Assembly (NCBI RefSeq): GCF_009604375.1 | Contig: NZ_WEGH01000004.1 | Coordinates: forward strand, 558,001-622,000 | Reading direction: 5' to 3' | Origin: Actinomadura macrotermitis | Lineage (GTDB): Bacteria > Actinomycetota > Actinomycetes > Streptosporangiales > Streptosporangiaceae | Length of the DNA stretch: 64,000 bases | Shown: piece by piece, positions 1 to 7,840 of the stretch | Numbering within the stretch: the stretch's first letter is position 1 | Layout: each line of letters starts with the position of its first letter | Program-made: the position numbers and the translations under genes | Notes under the pieces: generated by a model | Told to the model about the DNA's origin: nothing | What the model saw: only the letters and a program-made list of their open reading frames with translations | Database searches by the model: none

Positions 1-393
1 CGCATCCCCGGCGCGATCGAGGAGATCCTCCGGATGTCCACCCCGGTCATCCAGTTCCGGCGCACCCTGACCCGCGACCACGAGATGAACGGCCACCACT
101 ACAGGGCGGGCGACAAGGTCCTGCTGTTCTACAACTCGGCCAACCGCGACGCCGAGGTGTTCGCCGACCCCGACACCTTCGACATCACCCGCTCCCCCAA
201 CCCCCACGTCGGCTTCGGCGGCCCGGGCCCGCACTTCTGCATGGGCGCCAACCTGGCCCGCCGCGAGATGACGGTGATGTTCCGCGAGCTGTTCACCCGC
301 GTCCCCGAGATCCGCGCCACCGGCCGCCCCGACCGCCTCTATTCGAACTTCATCAACGGCATCAAGCACCTCCAGTGCACCTGGCCCCGCTGA
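1..393 (+). CDS. Cytochrome P450, C-terminal part (gene starts before the window)
   Basis: The frame is open from base 1, so this is the 3' end of a longer gene. It holds the end of the K-helix region and meander (EEILRMSTPV near the edge), then the heme loop FGGPGPHFCMG, whose heme-ligating cysteine is the codon at 238-240, then the L helix. The protein would be a soluble class I heme mono-oxygenase fed by a ferredoxin, hydroxylating an unknown substrate. The sequence resembles actinomycete CYP125/CYP142-like steroid-type P450s in this loop, but the substrate-recognition part is outside the window. An F420-type nitroreductase follows 9 bases downstream, probably in the same transcript. Confidence 0.93.
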   Translation, partial: RIPGAIEEILRMSTPVIQFRRTLTRDHEMNGHHYRAGDKVLLFYNSANRDAEVFADPDTFDITRSPNPHVGFGGPGPHFCMGANLARREMTVMFRELFTRVPEIRATGRPDRLYSNFINGIKHLQCTWPR

Positions 394-402
394 AAGGGAT
401 CC

Positions 403-831
403 GTGGAAGAACCCACCGACAGCCCCACCGGCTGGGTCGCGTCCCACATCCGCAACTACGTCGAAACCGACGGCCAAAAGGGCCACCTGTACCAGGGCAT
501 GCCCACCCTGCTCCTGACGACCCGCGGCCGCAGAACGGGCACCCTCCGCCGCACCGCCCTGATCTACGGCGAGGCCGAGGGCCGTCATCTGCTGGTCGCC
601 TCCAACGGCGGCTCCGACCAGGACCCGGCCTGGTACCTCAACCTGACCGCGGACCCGGAGGTCAACGTGCAGGTGGGCGCGGAGAAGTTCCCCGCCCACG
701 CCCGCACGGCGTCACCGGACGAGAAGCAAAAGCTGTGGCCGGTAATGACGGCCGTTTTCCCGACCTACGACACCTACCAGACCAAATCCACCCGAGACCT
801 CCCCCTGATCATCCTGGAGCCCCACCCTTAA
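403..831 (+). CDS. Deazaflavin (F420)-dependent nitroreductase family protein
   Basis: A 142-residue protein of the DUF385/Ddn family: small split-barrel enzymes that use reduced coenzyme F420 to reduce quinones, nitro compounds or enones. Supporting features are the N-terminal LLTTRGRRTGTLRRTAL segment, which in the family contacts the F420 phosphate and tail, the central VASNGGSDQDPAWYLNL motif, and the PEVNVQV strand. The GTG start is set by AAAGGGA four bases upstream. It follows the P450 by only 9 bases, so the two probably act on the same molecule or in the same stress response. Substrate not predictable. Confidence 0.87.
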   Translation: MEEPTDSPTGWVASHIRNYVETDGQKGHLYQGMPTLLLTTRGRRTGTLRRTALIYGEAEGRHLLVASNGGSDQDPAWYLNLTADPEVNVQVGAEKFPAHARTASPDEKQKLWPVMTAVFPTYDTYQTKSTRDLPLIILEPHP

Positions 832-934
832 TTCCGATCCGCCCGACATAACCCCCACATCTCCACAACCACGTCGCGATACTTGCCTCACGCTTCCTTG
901 ACGCACGGCTCAAAGCATCGAAGGCTCGATGCCA

Positions 935-953
935 GCGCAACTCGGTGAAAGTT
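935..953 (+). repeat. 19-base sequence matching the 3' end of the DUF5753 gene
   Basis: Bases 935-953 match 2478-2496 at 17 of 19 positions. At 2478 the element encodes the last codons of the HTH-DUF5753 gene (VQLRES). Read in the equivalent frame, the copy at 935 gives AQLGESF. This suggests the residue of the tail of a second regulator of the same family, lost upstream of the DUF6879 gene. It could also be chance in a GC-rich context. Confidence 0.35.
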
Positions 954-1157
954 TTCGGGCGGAGGGCGGTCGTGCACCTCACCTTCATCCGCAAGGACAC
1001 CGAGCCGGTCGTACGGCTCCCCGCCGCGATGGCGGAGATCATCATGGAGGCGGCGCGTGGCAACTACGAGCGCAGGAAGCGACACTTCACGCCTGGAGCC
1101 CACCCCCGCCCGGCTGAGGACGTACGGACGCGCCGAGAGCAAGCCGACGTTCGCTGA
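945..1157 (+). other. Possible small ORF or remnant, 70 codons
   Basis: A GTG-initiated frame inside an otherwise gene-poor gap. The first 45 residues look protein-like (HLTFIRKDTEPVVRL, then a helical MAEIIMEAARGNYERR), but the last third overlaps the DUF6879 gene in another frame and looks like noise. There is no good ribosome binding site. It starts with the same GTG AAA GTT codons as a frame at 2488, just after the related regulator tail. It may be a genuine small partner protein with a displaced stop, or a remnant. Confidence 0.25.
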
Positions 1158-1641
1158 ACTCCTGGCGGACTGCACCACGTCGGCGGTGCATCTGGAGATG
1201 CACGATCAGCACATCACCGACGACCCTCGCTTTCTGGCCTGGAAGGAGGGGCGGCCACAGCCTCAGACGAGCGATGGCCGCGCCTTCCGGGACGCGGTCA
1301 GCGCCGCCGTGGCGCGCGGGGTGCAGGTGCGACGAGCCCGCATCGTGTCCGAGCCCGCCAGTGAATACATCAAGTGGGAGCACAGCCTCACGGCCGAACA
1401 CAACATCGCGGCCGGCGAATGGGTGCGCTGGCTGCCACGCCCGCTGGCCTCGTCCCTGCTCCTGCCGGGCAACCCCTTCTGGGTGTTCGACGGCCGCATG
1501 GTCCGCTTCTCGATCTTCGACGGTGACGGCAGGGTCGTAGGGCACCAGTTCAGCGACGCTCCGGCCCTTGCCGCCTCCTGCGCATCGGCGTTCGAAGCGG
1601 TGTGGGCACTCGCCGTCGACCATGAGAACTACAAGGCCTGA
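1057..1641 (+). CDS. DUF6879 family protein
   Basis: A 194-residue protein carrying the hallmarks of the DUF6879 family: TFAELL...AVHLEMHD near the N terminus, VRRARIVSEPASEYIKWEH in the middle, and LLPGNPFWVFDGRMVRF towards the C terminus. No biochemical function is established for the family. Its members are almost always encoded beside HTH-DUF5753 regulators in actinomycetes, and here that gene starts 5 bases after the stop. The GTG start is supported by GGAGG six bases upstream. The first 25 residues are not family-like, so the functional protein may begin slightly later, though no later start codon is available before the domain. Confidence 0.85.
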   Translation: MATTSAGSDTSRLEPTPARLRTYGRAESKPTFAELLADCTTSAVHLEMHDQHITDDPRFLAWKEGRPQPQTSDGRAFRDAVSAAVARGVQVRRARIVSEPASEYIKWEHSLTAEHNIAAGEWVRWLPRPLASSLLLPGNPFWVFDGRMVRFSIFDGDGRVVGHQFSDAPALAASCASAFEAVWALAVDHENYKA

Positions 1642-1646
1642 GGCCT

Positions 1647-2501
1647 GTGTCCGATGAGGCTGAACTCGCCAGGCAGGCGTTCGGGGAACGCCTGCGGAAC
1701 CTGCGCAAGGACGCCCGGCTCAAGGGCCGCGAGCTCGCGGAGTTGACCGGCCTGCACCCCACCAAGGTGTCCCGGCTGGAGCACGGCCGGCAGAACCCCT
1801 CCGAGAACGACATCCGCGTCTGGTGCATCGCCTGCCGAGCAGAGACCCAGATCCCCGAACTCATCGCCACCTACCGCGACATCGCTCTCATGTGGGAGCA
1901 CAACCGCACAAAACTGCGCGGTGGCATGAAGCGTGTCCAGGCCCAGGGAACTCCGCTCTACGAGTCGACGAAGCTGCTCCGGGCGTATGAGTCGATATGC
2001 CCGCCCGGCATCCTGCAGACCCCCGGCTACGTCCGGGCGGTCATGCAGGCCACCGCGGACCTGTACGAGCTCCCCGACGACATCGAAGAGGCGACGGCCG
2101 CCCGCCTGGAACGCCAGCGGCTCCTCTATTCGGGAAGGCACCGCTACTCGTTCGTGCTCGAATACGGCGCGCTGAACATCATCATGGGCGGCGTGGACAC
2201 CATGATCGAGCAGCTGGACTTCCTGGAGTCGGCCGCCCGGCTGCCGAGCGTGGCGCTGGGGATCATCCCCGCCAACGCGGTCCGTCGCCTCTGGGGCGGT
2301 GAGGGCTTCTACATCTTCGACGACGCGATGGTCCGCACCGAGACCTTCATCGGCCGCATCAGGACCGTCGAGCCACAGGAGGTGGCCTTCATGGCGCGCG
2401 TCTTCCGCACCCTGCAGTCACAAGCGGTGTACGGAGAGCAGGCCAGGAAGCTGATCGCCGTCCGCCGAGCCGAGCTCGTGCAACTCCGTGAAAGTTCCTA
2501 G
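1647..2501 (+). CDS. Helix-turn-helix XRE-type regulator with DUF5753 domain
   Basis: A 284-residue DNA-binding protein. Residues about 10-65 form an XRE/Cro-type HTH, with the recognition portion around LTGLHPTKVSRLEHGRQNPS. Residues about 100-275 form DUF5753, a putative ligand-binding domain, with PPGILQTPGYVRAVM and EYGALNIIMGG as family-typical stretches. Members of this family (BldB/WhiJ-associated in Streptomyces) work with small acidic partner proteins to control development or antibiotic production. It is coupled to the DUF6879 gene upstream and probably to the small gene downstream. GTG start. Confidence 0.95.
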   Translation: MSDEAELARQAFGERLRNLRKDARLKGRELAELTGLHPTKVSRLEHGRQNPSENDIRVWCIACRAETQIPELIATYRDIALMWEHNRTKLRGGMKRVQAQGTPLYESTKLLRAYESICPPGILQTPGYVRAVMQATADLYELPDDIEEATAARLERQRLLYSGRHRYSFVLEYGALNIIMGGVDTMIEQLDFLESAARLPSVALGIIPANAVRRLWGGEGFYIFDDAMVRTETFIGRIRTVEPQEVAFMARVFRTLQSQAVYGEQARKLIAVRRAELVQLRESS

Positions 2502-2535
2502 CTGCGGCGCTCGCTTCGTTCCTACCGTCCTGGCC

Positions 2536-2847
2536 ATGGATGCGATGAAGCACGAGACCACGGCCCCGGTGTCCGATGAGGAGTTCCAGCGCGGCAGGCT
2601 CGCGGCGCTCGGGCGGGCCGTCGAAGAACTCACCCCGCTGCGGGCCGTGGTGCAGCAGCCCGCCGACCAAGGGCTGATCCTCTACGTCACCCGCGCCTAC
2701 AACAGCGACATCCGCGAGACCGTCTCGTGCCGCCGGCACCGGGACGGCTGGTGGTTCTTCTACGAATGGGGCGACCCGATCTGCCTCGCCGACGACACCA
2801 TGCGGGCGGCCCGCCACGTCGCCAGCATCATGGGCATCCGCATCTGA
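2536..2847 (+). CDS. Conserved small protein of unknown function
   Basis: A protein of about 103 residues, unrecognised in function. The C-terminal half has a well-formed, aromatic-rich pattern (GLILYVTRAYN, then RHRDGWWFFYEWGDPICLADD), which I associate with small actinomycete proteins encoded beside HTH-DUF5753 regulators. The ATG at 2536 is chosen. An in-frame GTG at 2488 would overlap the end of the regulator but lacks a ribosome binding site, and the extra residues look non-coding. The context suggests a partner or target of the regulator upstream. Confidence 0.7.
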   Translation: MDAMKHETTAPVSDEEFQRGRLAALGRAVEELTPLRAVVQQPADQGLILYVTRAYNSDIRETVSCRRHRDGWWFFYEWGDPICLADDTMRAARHVASIMGIRI

Positions 2848-3167
2848 TCCGTCCATCCGGCAGAAGGTCCGGGCTCGCGGTTGTGAAGTACGAGGTCGGC
2901 TTTGACCAGACGCCTGATGCGGTGCGAACAGCAGCGCAGTCCGTTCAGTCATAGAAGCGACCGACGCTCTTTACGGCGGCCGCTCGACTTAGCGCGACCG
3001 AAAAGCATGTCGCCCCTTCGACGCTGCCTCCACCAGAGACCTTAACTACCACCGGCCCGCTGCCAAAAGCATTCACGGCCCACAGGACCTCGGCGCGCAT
3101 CGCGCTCCAGCGGCGATGTGCGGTTCACATCGAGCGTCCGGCACTTACGGGCCGCACACAGCGCCGA
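2848..3167. other. Gene-free stretch of 320 bases
   Basis: This lies between the small protein gene (plus strand) and the stop of the HisF-like gene (minus strand), so both flanking genes converge on it. Base composition is less GC-rich than its neighbours around 2940-3060. I see no convincing ORF, strong hairpin, tRNA-like fold or repeat. Confidence 0.5.
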
Positions 3168-3935
3168 TCAGCGCAGGACGTCGAGGAGTTCTTGCACGGT
3201 ATGACTTCCGTCATGCAGTTGCGTGAGCACCAGGACCGAATGGGCGCCGGCGGCGATCGCCGGGGGAAGGTCTTCCGGGGACCGGCTTCCCCCGCCACAG
3301 ATCACCGGGACCGTGGCGGTCTCCAGGACGGCCTTCAGGAGGGGGAGGTTGAAGCCTCCTCCGCGCTGTTCGTGGTCCATGTCATTGATGATCAAAGAAC
3401 CGACGCCGAGGGCGGAGAGCTCGCCGGCCCGGGCGGCGGGGTGTACGCCGGTGGAGCGCCTGCCGCCGTCGACGCGGACGTCCCAGGCGCCCGCCGGGTC
3501 GGTGACGACGTTGACGACGCCGACCAGATGCTCGCCCCCGAGCGCGCCGGCCGCCGACCGTACGAGGTCGGGAGCGTCGTGGGCGACGGTGTTGACGGTC
3601 ACGGCGAAGGCCCCGGCGGCGAGGACGGAACGGGCGTGCCCGACAGAGGGAAGGGCTCCGTTGTCGACGCTGACGACCAGGGACAGGCCGGTGCCGGCGA
3701 GCCGTCGAACGAGCGGCAGGATGCGCTCCGAACGCGACCAGTCATCCCAGATGTCCACGAACATGACCTCGGCGCCGGCGCTGCGGTAGTGGCGCGCCAT
3801 ACGGACCGGATCGGTGTCGCCCCGCAGCGCGGGGACGCCGGCCGGTTCGGTCATGCGCCCCTGGTCGTCGACGACCACGCAGCACATGAGCGACTTCTCC
3901 GGAATTCCTTGAGCGAGCCTTTTCTCGACTGTCAC
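3168..3935 (-). CDS. HisF-like (beta/alpha)8 barrel protein with altered active site
   Basis: A protein of about 255 residues with the fold signature of HisF, the cyclase subunit of imidazole glycerol phosphate synthase: an N-terminal strand (CCVVVDD), GDTDPVRMARHYRSAGAEVMF, VDIWDD, and the C-terminal phosphate loop ICGGGSRSPED followed by AGAHSVLVLTQ. True HisF needs aspartates in CLDV (strand 1) and AIDA (strand 5). Here the aligned residues are V21 and N in VVNVV, and the GGGI loop of strand 3 is VDNGAL. It is therefore unlikely to be the histidine enzyme. No HisH-type amidotransferase is nearby. GTG 3935 is preferred (GGGGAGGG upstream); ATG 3962 is possible. It diverges from the ribB-like operon. 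Confidence 0.8.
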   Translation of the reverse strand: MTVEKRLAQGIPEKSLMCCVVVDDQGRMTEPAGVPALRGDTDPVRMARHYRSAGAEVMFVDIWDDWSRSERILPLVRRLAGTGLSLVVSVDNGALPSVGHARSVLAAGAFAVTVNTVAHDAPDLVRSAAGALGGEHLVGVVNVVTDPAGAWDVRVDGGRRSTGVHPAARAGELSALGVGSLIINDMDHEQRGGGFNLPLLKAVLETATVPVICGGGSRSPEDLPPAIAAGAHSVLVLTQLHDGSHTVQELLDVLR

Positions 3936-4230
3936 CGGCCGACCGCCCTCCCCTGCAGGCATCCGTGAAATTACCCGTCGAAGCGCCCTCTAAAACGGCC
4001 TGCTTGATCATATTCGTCTTTCACCTTTCATCTCTGCGAGCACTTCCAGATCACCCTCACCGCCATCACCAGCCTCCCACCGCATGAGCCTTTACCGAAA
4101 ATGATCAGAAAGGGAATGGGCCTACGCGAAGCTCACCCGCCGGCAAGTGAGCGCCCCGGAGCGGGCGGGTACATTGATCGCATTGTCCGGCGGCCATCGG
4201 AAAGGCCATTCGAGTGATCATGAGGAGTCG
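3936..4230. promoter_or_regulatory. Divergent promoter region between HisF-like and ribB-like genes
   Basis: About 295 bases separate two outward-facing starts, so at least two promoters should lie here. The stretch 3980-4110 is relatively AT-rich for this genome (for example AAATGATCAGAAAGG near 4099), consistent with promoter DNA. I could not fix a confident -35/-10 pair or a palindrome. No FMN riboswitch fold was recognised, although the downstream gene is RibB-like. Confidence 0.4.
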
Positions 4231-4887
4231 ATGAACGACAACGACCCCTGGGAGCGTTTCTCCGCCATCGAGCAGGCGCTGTCGGACCTCGCCGACGGCA
4301 GACCGATCCTCGTGCTCGATGCCGAGACCAGGGAGAACGAGGGGGACCTGGTGGCGTCCGCGGCCCTCGTCACGGACGAGATCCTCGACTTCATGGTCCG
4401 CTACACCTCCGGATACCTGTGCGCCCCGATGCCGGACGAGGTGTGCCGGCGCCTCGACCTGCCGGAGATGGTCGAGGACAACGAGGACCCCAAGGGAACC
4501 GCCTACCGGGTCAGCGCCGACGCCCGGGAAGGGGTGACGACCGGGATATCGGGCGCGGACCGGGCCCGCACGCTGCGCCTGCTCGCCGATCCGTCCTCCG
4601 GGCCGGCGGACTTCATCCGGCCTGGGCACGTGCTGCCGTTGCGCGCGAAGAACGGCGGTGTGCTGGAGCGGGCGGGACACACCGAAGCGACGGTCGACCT
4701 GCTGCGCCTGGCGGGGCTGGAGCCGGTGGGGGTCATCGGCGAAGTGGTCTCCCAGCGGAGCACCGGTGACATGGCGCGGCTGGAGGAGCTGCGGGATTTC
4801 GCCGGGCGGCACGGGCTGACCCTGGTCACCATCGCGGATCTGATCGCCTACCGGAGATCGGGCCGGCCCGCACAGCCGAGGATCTGA
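4231..4887 (+). CDS. ribB: 3,4-dihydroxy-2-butanone 4-phosphate synthase (RibB type)
   Basis: A 218-residue, single-domain enzyme, the usual length of E. coli-type RibB. It converts ribulose 5-phosphate to formate and 3,4-dihydroxy-2-butanone 4-phosphate (DHBP), the four-carbon unit of riboflavin. The acidic loop ETRENEGDL, the EGVTTGISGADR segment, RPGHVLPLRA and HTEATVDL all match the family, so the catalytic acids and phosphate contacts are present. Actinomycetes normally make DHBP with a bifunctional RibBA in the rib operon, and no GTP cyclohydrolase II domain or rib gene is present here. GAGGAG precedes ATG 4231. It leads an operon with an SDR, an amine oxidase and an aldo/keto reductase, pointing to a specialised role. 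Confidence 0.9.
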   Translation: MNDNDPWERFSAIEQALSDLADGRPILVLDAETRENEGDLVASAALVTDEILDFMVRYTSGYLCAPMPDEVCRRLDLPEMVEDNEDPKGTAYRVSADAREGVTTGISGADRARTLRLLADPSSGPADFIRPGHVLPLRAKNGGVLERAGHTEATVDLLRLAGLEPVGVIGEVVSQRSTGDMARLEELRDFAGRHGLTLVTIADLIAYRRSGRPAQPRI

Positions 4888-4895
4888 GGTGAGTC

Positions 4896-5597
4896 ATGGA
4901 CGGCGGAACGATGGTGGTGACCGGCGCGAGCCGCGGGCTGGGCCGCAGTGTGGCGGTGCACTTCGCGCAGGCCGGGTGGCGCGTGCTGGCAGGAGTGCGG
5001 GACATCGGTGCGGCGCCCGAGCACGCCGGGGTGCGTCCGGTGGAGCTGGACGTCTCGCGCCCTGAGCATGTCGCACGCCTGGCCGCCCTGGTCGGGAGCG
5101 GACCGCTGGACGTGCTGGTGAACGTCGCCGGGGTGTTCGACGGCCCGGGCGCGGGCCTGGAGGACGCCCGGCGTGAAACGATGCTCGAGGAGTTCACCGT
5201 CAACGCCCTCGGGCCGCTGGAAATGGTGCGGGCGCTGCTGCCCGCGCTGCGCCGCGGAAGCGGGCGCACGATCGTGAACGTCAGCGGCCTGATGGGCAGC
5301 ATGGGGCTGAACGAGGACGGCGGGAACTACGCCTACCGGGCCTCCAAGGCGGCGCTCAACGCGATCAGCCGGTCGCTGGCCCTGGACCTCGCCGCTGACG
5401 GCATCGGGGTGATCTGCCTGCATCCGGGCTGGCTCGACACCGATATGGGGCGCAGTTGGTCGGACCCGCATCCCGGGCGGCACGAGAAGGTGCCCGCGGC
5501 CGAGGTGGCGGCGGACATCGAACGCCTCCTCGACGATCCCGCCACCGACCGGGAGGGCCGTTTCATCGACCACCGGGGCGCGGTACTGCCGTGGTGA
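4896..5597 (+). CDS. Short-chain dehydrogenase/reductase
   Basis: A 233-residue classical SDR. The Rossmann cofactor motif is TGASRGLG (residues 9-16), NVAG is at 76-79, the catalytic Ser is at about 130, and YRASK gives Tyr147 and Lys151. It should oxidise an alcohol or reduce a ketone with NAD(P)H in the cytoplasm. It lies 8 bases after the ribB-like gene with GAGGTGAG before its ATG. Its stop overlaps the start of the following flavoenzyme (GTGA), indicating translational coupling. A substrate derived from DHBP is a reasonable inference, not shown. Confidence 0.93.
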   Translation: MDGGTMVVTGASRGLGRSVAVHFAQAGWRVLAGVRDIGAAPEHAGVRPVELDVSRPEHVARLAALVGSGPLDVLVNVAGVFDGPGAGLEDARRETMLEEFTVNALGPLEMVRALLPALRRGSGRTIVNVSGLMGSMGLNEDGGNYAYRASKAALNAISRSLALDLAADGIGVICLHPGWLDTDMGRSWSDPHPGRHEKVPAAEVAADIERLLDDPATDREGRFIDHRGAVLPW

Positions 5598-6964
5598 GCG
5601 CGGCAGGGGCCGATGTCGTGGTGGCGGGGGCGGGGATGAGCGGTCTGGCGGCCGCGGTCGCCCTGCAGGATGCGGGGGTCGATGTCCTGCTGGTGGAGGC
5701 GTCCGGTCGGATCGGCGGTCGCGTCCGCAGTCATGCCTTTCCCGCGCCGCACCGTCATGCCGTCGGCGAGCTGGGCGCCATGCGCGTGCTCGAAGAGCAC
5801 ACAGCCGTACAGCGGTTGCTGCGACGGGCAGGGCTGGCGGGGCGAAGGACGCCGTTCGCGCCCATGTTCGCCGATCCTCGCAGCCTGCTGGCCACAGACC
5901 GCGGCGTCGGCGCGGCGGCGGACGTCCTGACGGCGCCGCGTGGTCCCCACGCCGGCGCGCGAACACTGGAGATCCTCCTGGACGCGGTGGCCCCACGCAC
6001 GGTGGCGGCGCTCGCCCGCCCCTCGGACGCCCTTCCTGCGCTTCCGGCTTTCCGCGAAGCGCAGGACCTCCCCTCCCGGCTGGTCGAGTTCCTGCAGGTG
6101 TGCGCCGCCGCCCTGCGGGACTCGCACCGGGACCTGGCCGTGGCACTGCGGGAGCTGGCGGCCGAGTTCAAGCCCGCTTTCACGGTGGAGGGGGGATTGT
6201 CCAGGCTGCCCGAAGCGCTGGCCGGGATGCTCGACCGGCCGCCGCTGACGGGGTACCGGCTCGCTCGGCTGACAGAGCGGCCGAAAGCCGTGACCGCCGT
6301 ATGCGCGGGGACCGGCGGCCGGCTGCACGTCCGGGCGTCCGCCGTTGTGCTCGCCCTGCCACCCTGGCTGCTGCCGCGACTCGTGCTCGACGGTCCCGTG
6401 CGCGCCCTGGCCGTTCATGCCGCGTCCTGGCCGCCGCCGGCCTCCGCCCGGAAGGTGCTGCTCCATCTGCGGCGGCCCGTCTGGCAGGACGAAGGCATCA
6501 CCAGCGGTGGATCAGCAGGCGGCCCCCTGCTGCGGCAAGTGTTCTACTCCCACCCCTCCTACCCGCGGGATGGATGCGAGTGCGCGGTGCTGACCGCATA
6601 CGCCACGGCCGAGGACACCGCGCCGCTCGACCTCGTCCCCGCGGCGAGGAGGCCTGGCGCGGTCGTCGCCGAGCTGGCCCGTCTGCACCCGGGGGTCGAC
6701 GGACCGGGCGCCGTCCTGGGCACCGCGGAAGCCGACTGGAGCCGAATGCCCTTCGCCCGGGGCGCCTTCGACGGCGACTGGCAGCCCACCAGCCGCACCG
6801 ATGCGCGTACGGAGCTGGCCTCCGCGCGGTGCGCGGCGACGTCAGGGGCCCCACGCTCGGGATGGATCGAGGGTGTGATCGCTTCGGGCGAGCAGGCGGC
6901 CTGCACCGTCCTGGACGCCCTCCGCTCCCCGCGCGCCGCCTCCAGGCGATCCCGTCCGCTGTGA
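5594..6964 (+). CDS. FAD-dependent amine oxidase family protein
   Basis: A flavoenzyme of about 456 residues in the monoamine oxidase/protoporphyrinogen oxidase superfamily. The N terminus has the dinucleotide-binding motif VVVAGAGMSGL, then an acidic residue in LLVEA and the flavin-binding GRIGGRVRS segment. A second FAD contact is plausible near VVLALPP. The C terminus has GWIEGVIASGEQAA, typical of the last FAD-binding stretch. It would oxidise an amine or a carbon-carbon bond using oxygen or another acceptor. The GTG start at 5594 overlaps the SDR stop by four bases (GTGA), and its own stop overlaps an in-frame GTG of the aldo/keto reductase. The internal region is shorter than in typical MAOs. 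Confidence 0.85.
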   Translation: MSAAGADVVVAGAGMSGLAAAVALQDAGVDVLLVEASGRIGGRVRSHAFPAPHRHAVGELGAMRVLEEHTAVQRLLRRAGLAGRRTPFAPMFADPRSLLATDRGVGAAADVLTAPRGPHAGARTLEILLDAVAPRTVAALARPSDALPALPAFREAQDLPSRLVEFLQVCAAALRDSHRDLAVALRELAAEFKPAFTVEGGLSRLPEALAGMLDRPPLTGYRLARLTERPKAVTAVCAGTGGRLHVRASAVVLALPPWLLPRLVLDGPVRALAVHAASWPPPASARKVLLHLRRPVWQDEGITSGGSAGGPLLRQVFYSHPSYPRDGCECAVLTAYATAEDTAPLDLVPAARRPGAVVAELARLHPGVDGPGAVLGTAEADWSRMPFARGAFDGDWQPTSRTDARTELASARCAATSGAPRSGWIEGVIASGEQAACTVLDALRSPRAASRRSRPL

Positions 6965-6978
6965 AGGAAGTGATCGCC

Positions 6979-7827
6979 TTGCGATACCGGCGGCTCGGCA
7001 CGACCGGGGAGTTTCTGCCCATAGTGGGCCAGGGGACGTGGAAGCTGGAGCAGGCCGACTACGAGCAGGCCCGCCGCTCGATCCTCAGCGGGATCGATGC
7101 CGGCATGACGCACCTTGACACGGCCGAGGACTACGGCAAGGGGCGGGCGGAGGAGCTTCTGGGCCGTATCCTGCTCGCGCGCCGTGACGATGTGTTCCTC
7201 ACCTCCAAGGTCCACCCTGATCACGCCACCCGCGCCGCAGACGTCCGGGCCGCCTGTCATGCCAGTTGCCGCCGGCTGGGCACGGACCGCCTCGACCTGT
7301 ACCTTCTGCACTGGCCCGGCGACGCGTCCCTGGAGGAATGCGTCACCGCCTTCCGATCGCTCCAGCAGGAAGGCGCCATACGTCACTGGGGGGTCAGCAA
7401 CTTCTCTCTCCAGGACCTGGATCATCTCGCCCGGCTTTCGCCCCGGGGAGAAGCGGCCTGCAACCAGATCTTCTACCACCTGGCCGAACGGCGCATCGAA
7501 CACCGGGTCCTCCCCCGAGGCGACCGGATGGGCCTGTCCACCATCGCCTACAGCCCTCTCGGCTCTGGCGTCTTCCCCCCTCCGGGGCACCCGGGCAATC
7601 CCGTTCTGGAACGCATCGCCCGGTGCCACGGTGCGAGCACCGCGCAGGTCGCCCTGGCCTGGCTGGCCCGTCATGACTCCATCATGCTGCTGGCCCGCTC
7701 CTACAGACCCGAGCACACCCTGGCCAACGCGGCCTCGGCCGACCTGCGCCTGACACCCGCCGACGTCGGAAGCCTGGACGCCGCCTACCCGGCGGCTCCG
7801 TACGACGGGCTCCTTCCAACCCGCTGA
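6979..7827 (+). CDS. Aldo/keto reductase
   Basis: An NADPH-dependent barrel oxidoreductase of about 282 residues. The catalytic tetrad is visible as D47 and Y52 (THLDTAEDYGKG), K77 (FLTSKVHP) and H111 (YLLHWPGD). GVSNF and IAYSPLGSG are further family signatures. I chose TTG 6979, giving the canonical MRYRRLG N terminus, because AAGGAAG lies eight bases upstream. GTG 6961, which overlaps the preceding stop, and GTG 6970 are alternatives. The gene is the fourth of the ribB-like operon and probably reduces a carbonyl intermediate. Confidence 0.93.
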   Translation: MRYRRLGTTGEFLPIVGQGTWKLEQADYEQARRSILSGIDAGMTHLDTAEDYGKGRAEELLGRILLARRDDVFLTSKVHPDHATRAADVRAACHASCRRLGTDRLDLYLLHWPGDASLEECVTAFRSLQQEGAIRHWGVSNFSLQDLDHLARLSPRGEAACNQIFYHLAERRIEHRVLPRGDRMGLSTIAYSPLGSGVFPPPGHPGNPVLERIARCHGASTAQVALAWLARHDSIMLLARSYRPEHTLANAASADLRLTPADVGSLDAAYPAAPYDGLLPTR

Positions 7828-7840
7828 GGAGCGCATCCGC

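Noticed and set aside
3963..4230. FMN riboswitch before the ribB-like gene
   Set aside because: The conserved RFN-element boxes could not be found in the leader, so no riboswitch is claimed.
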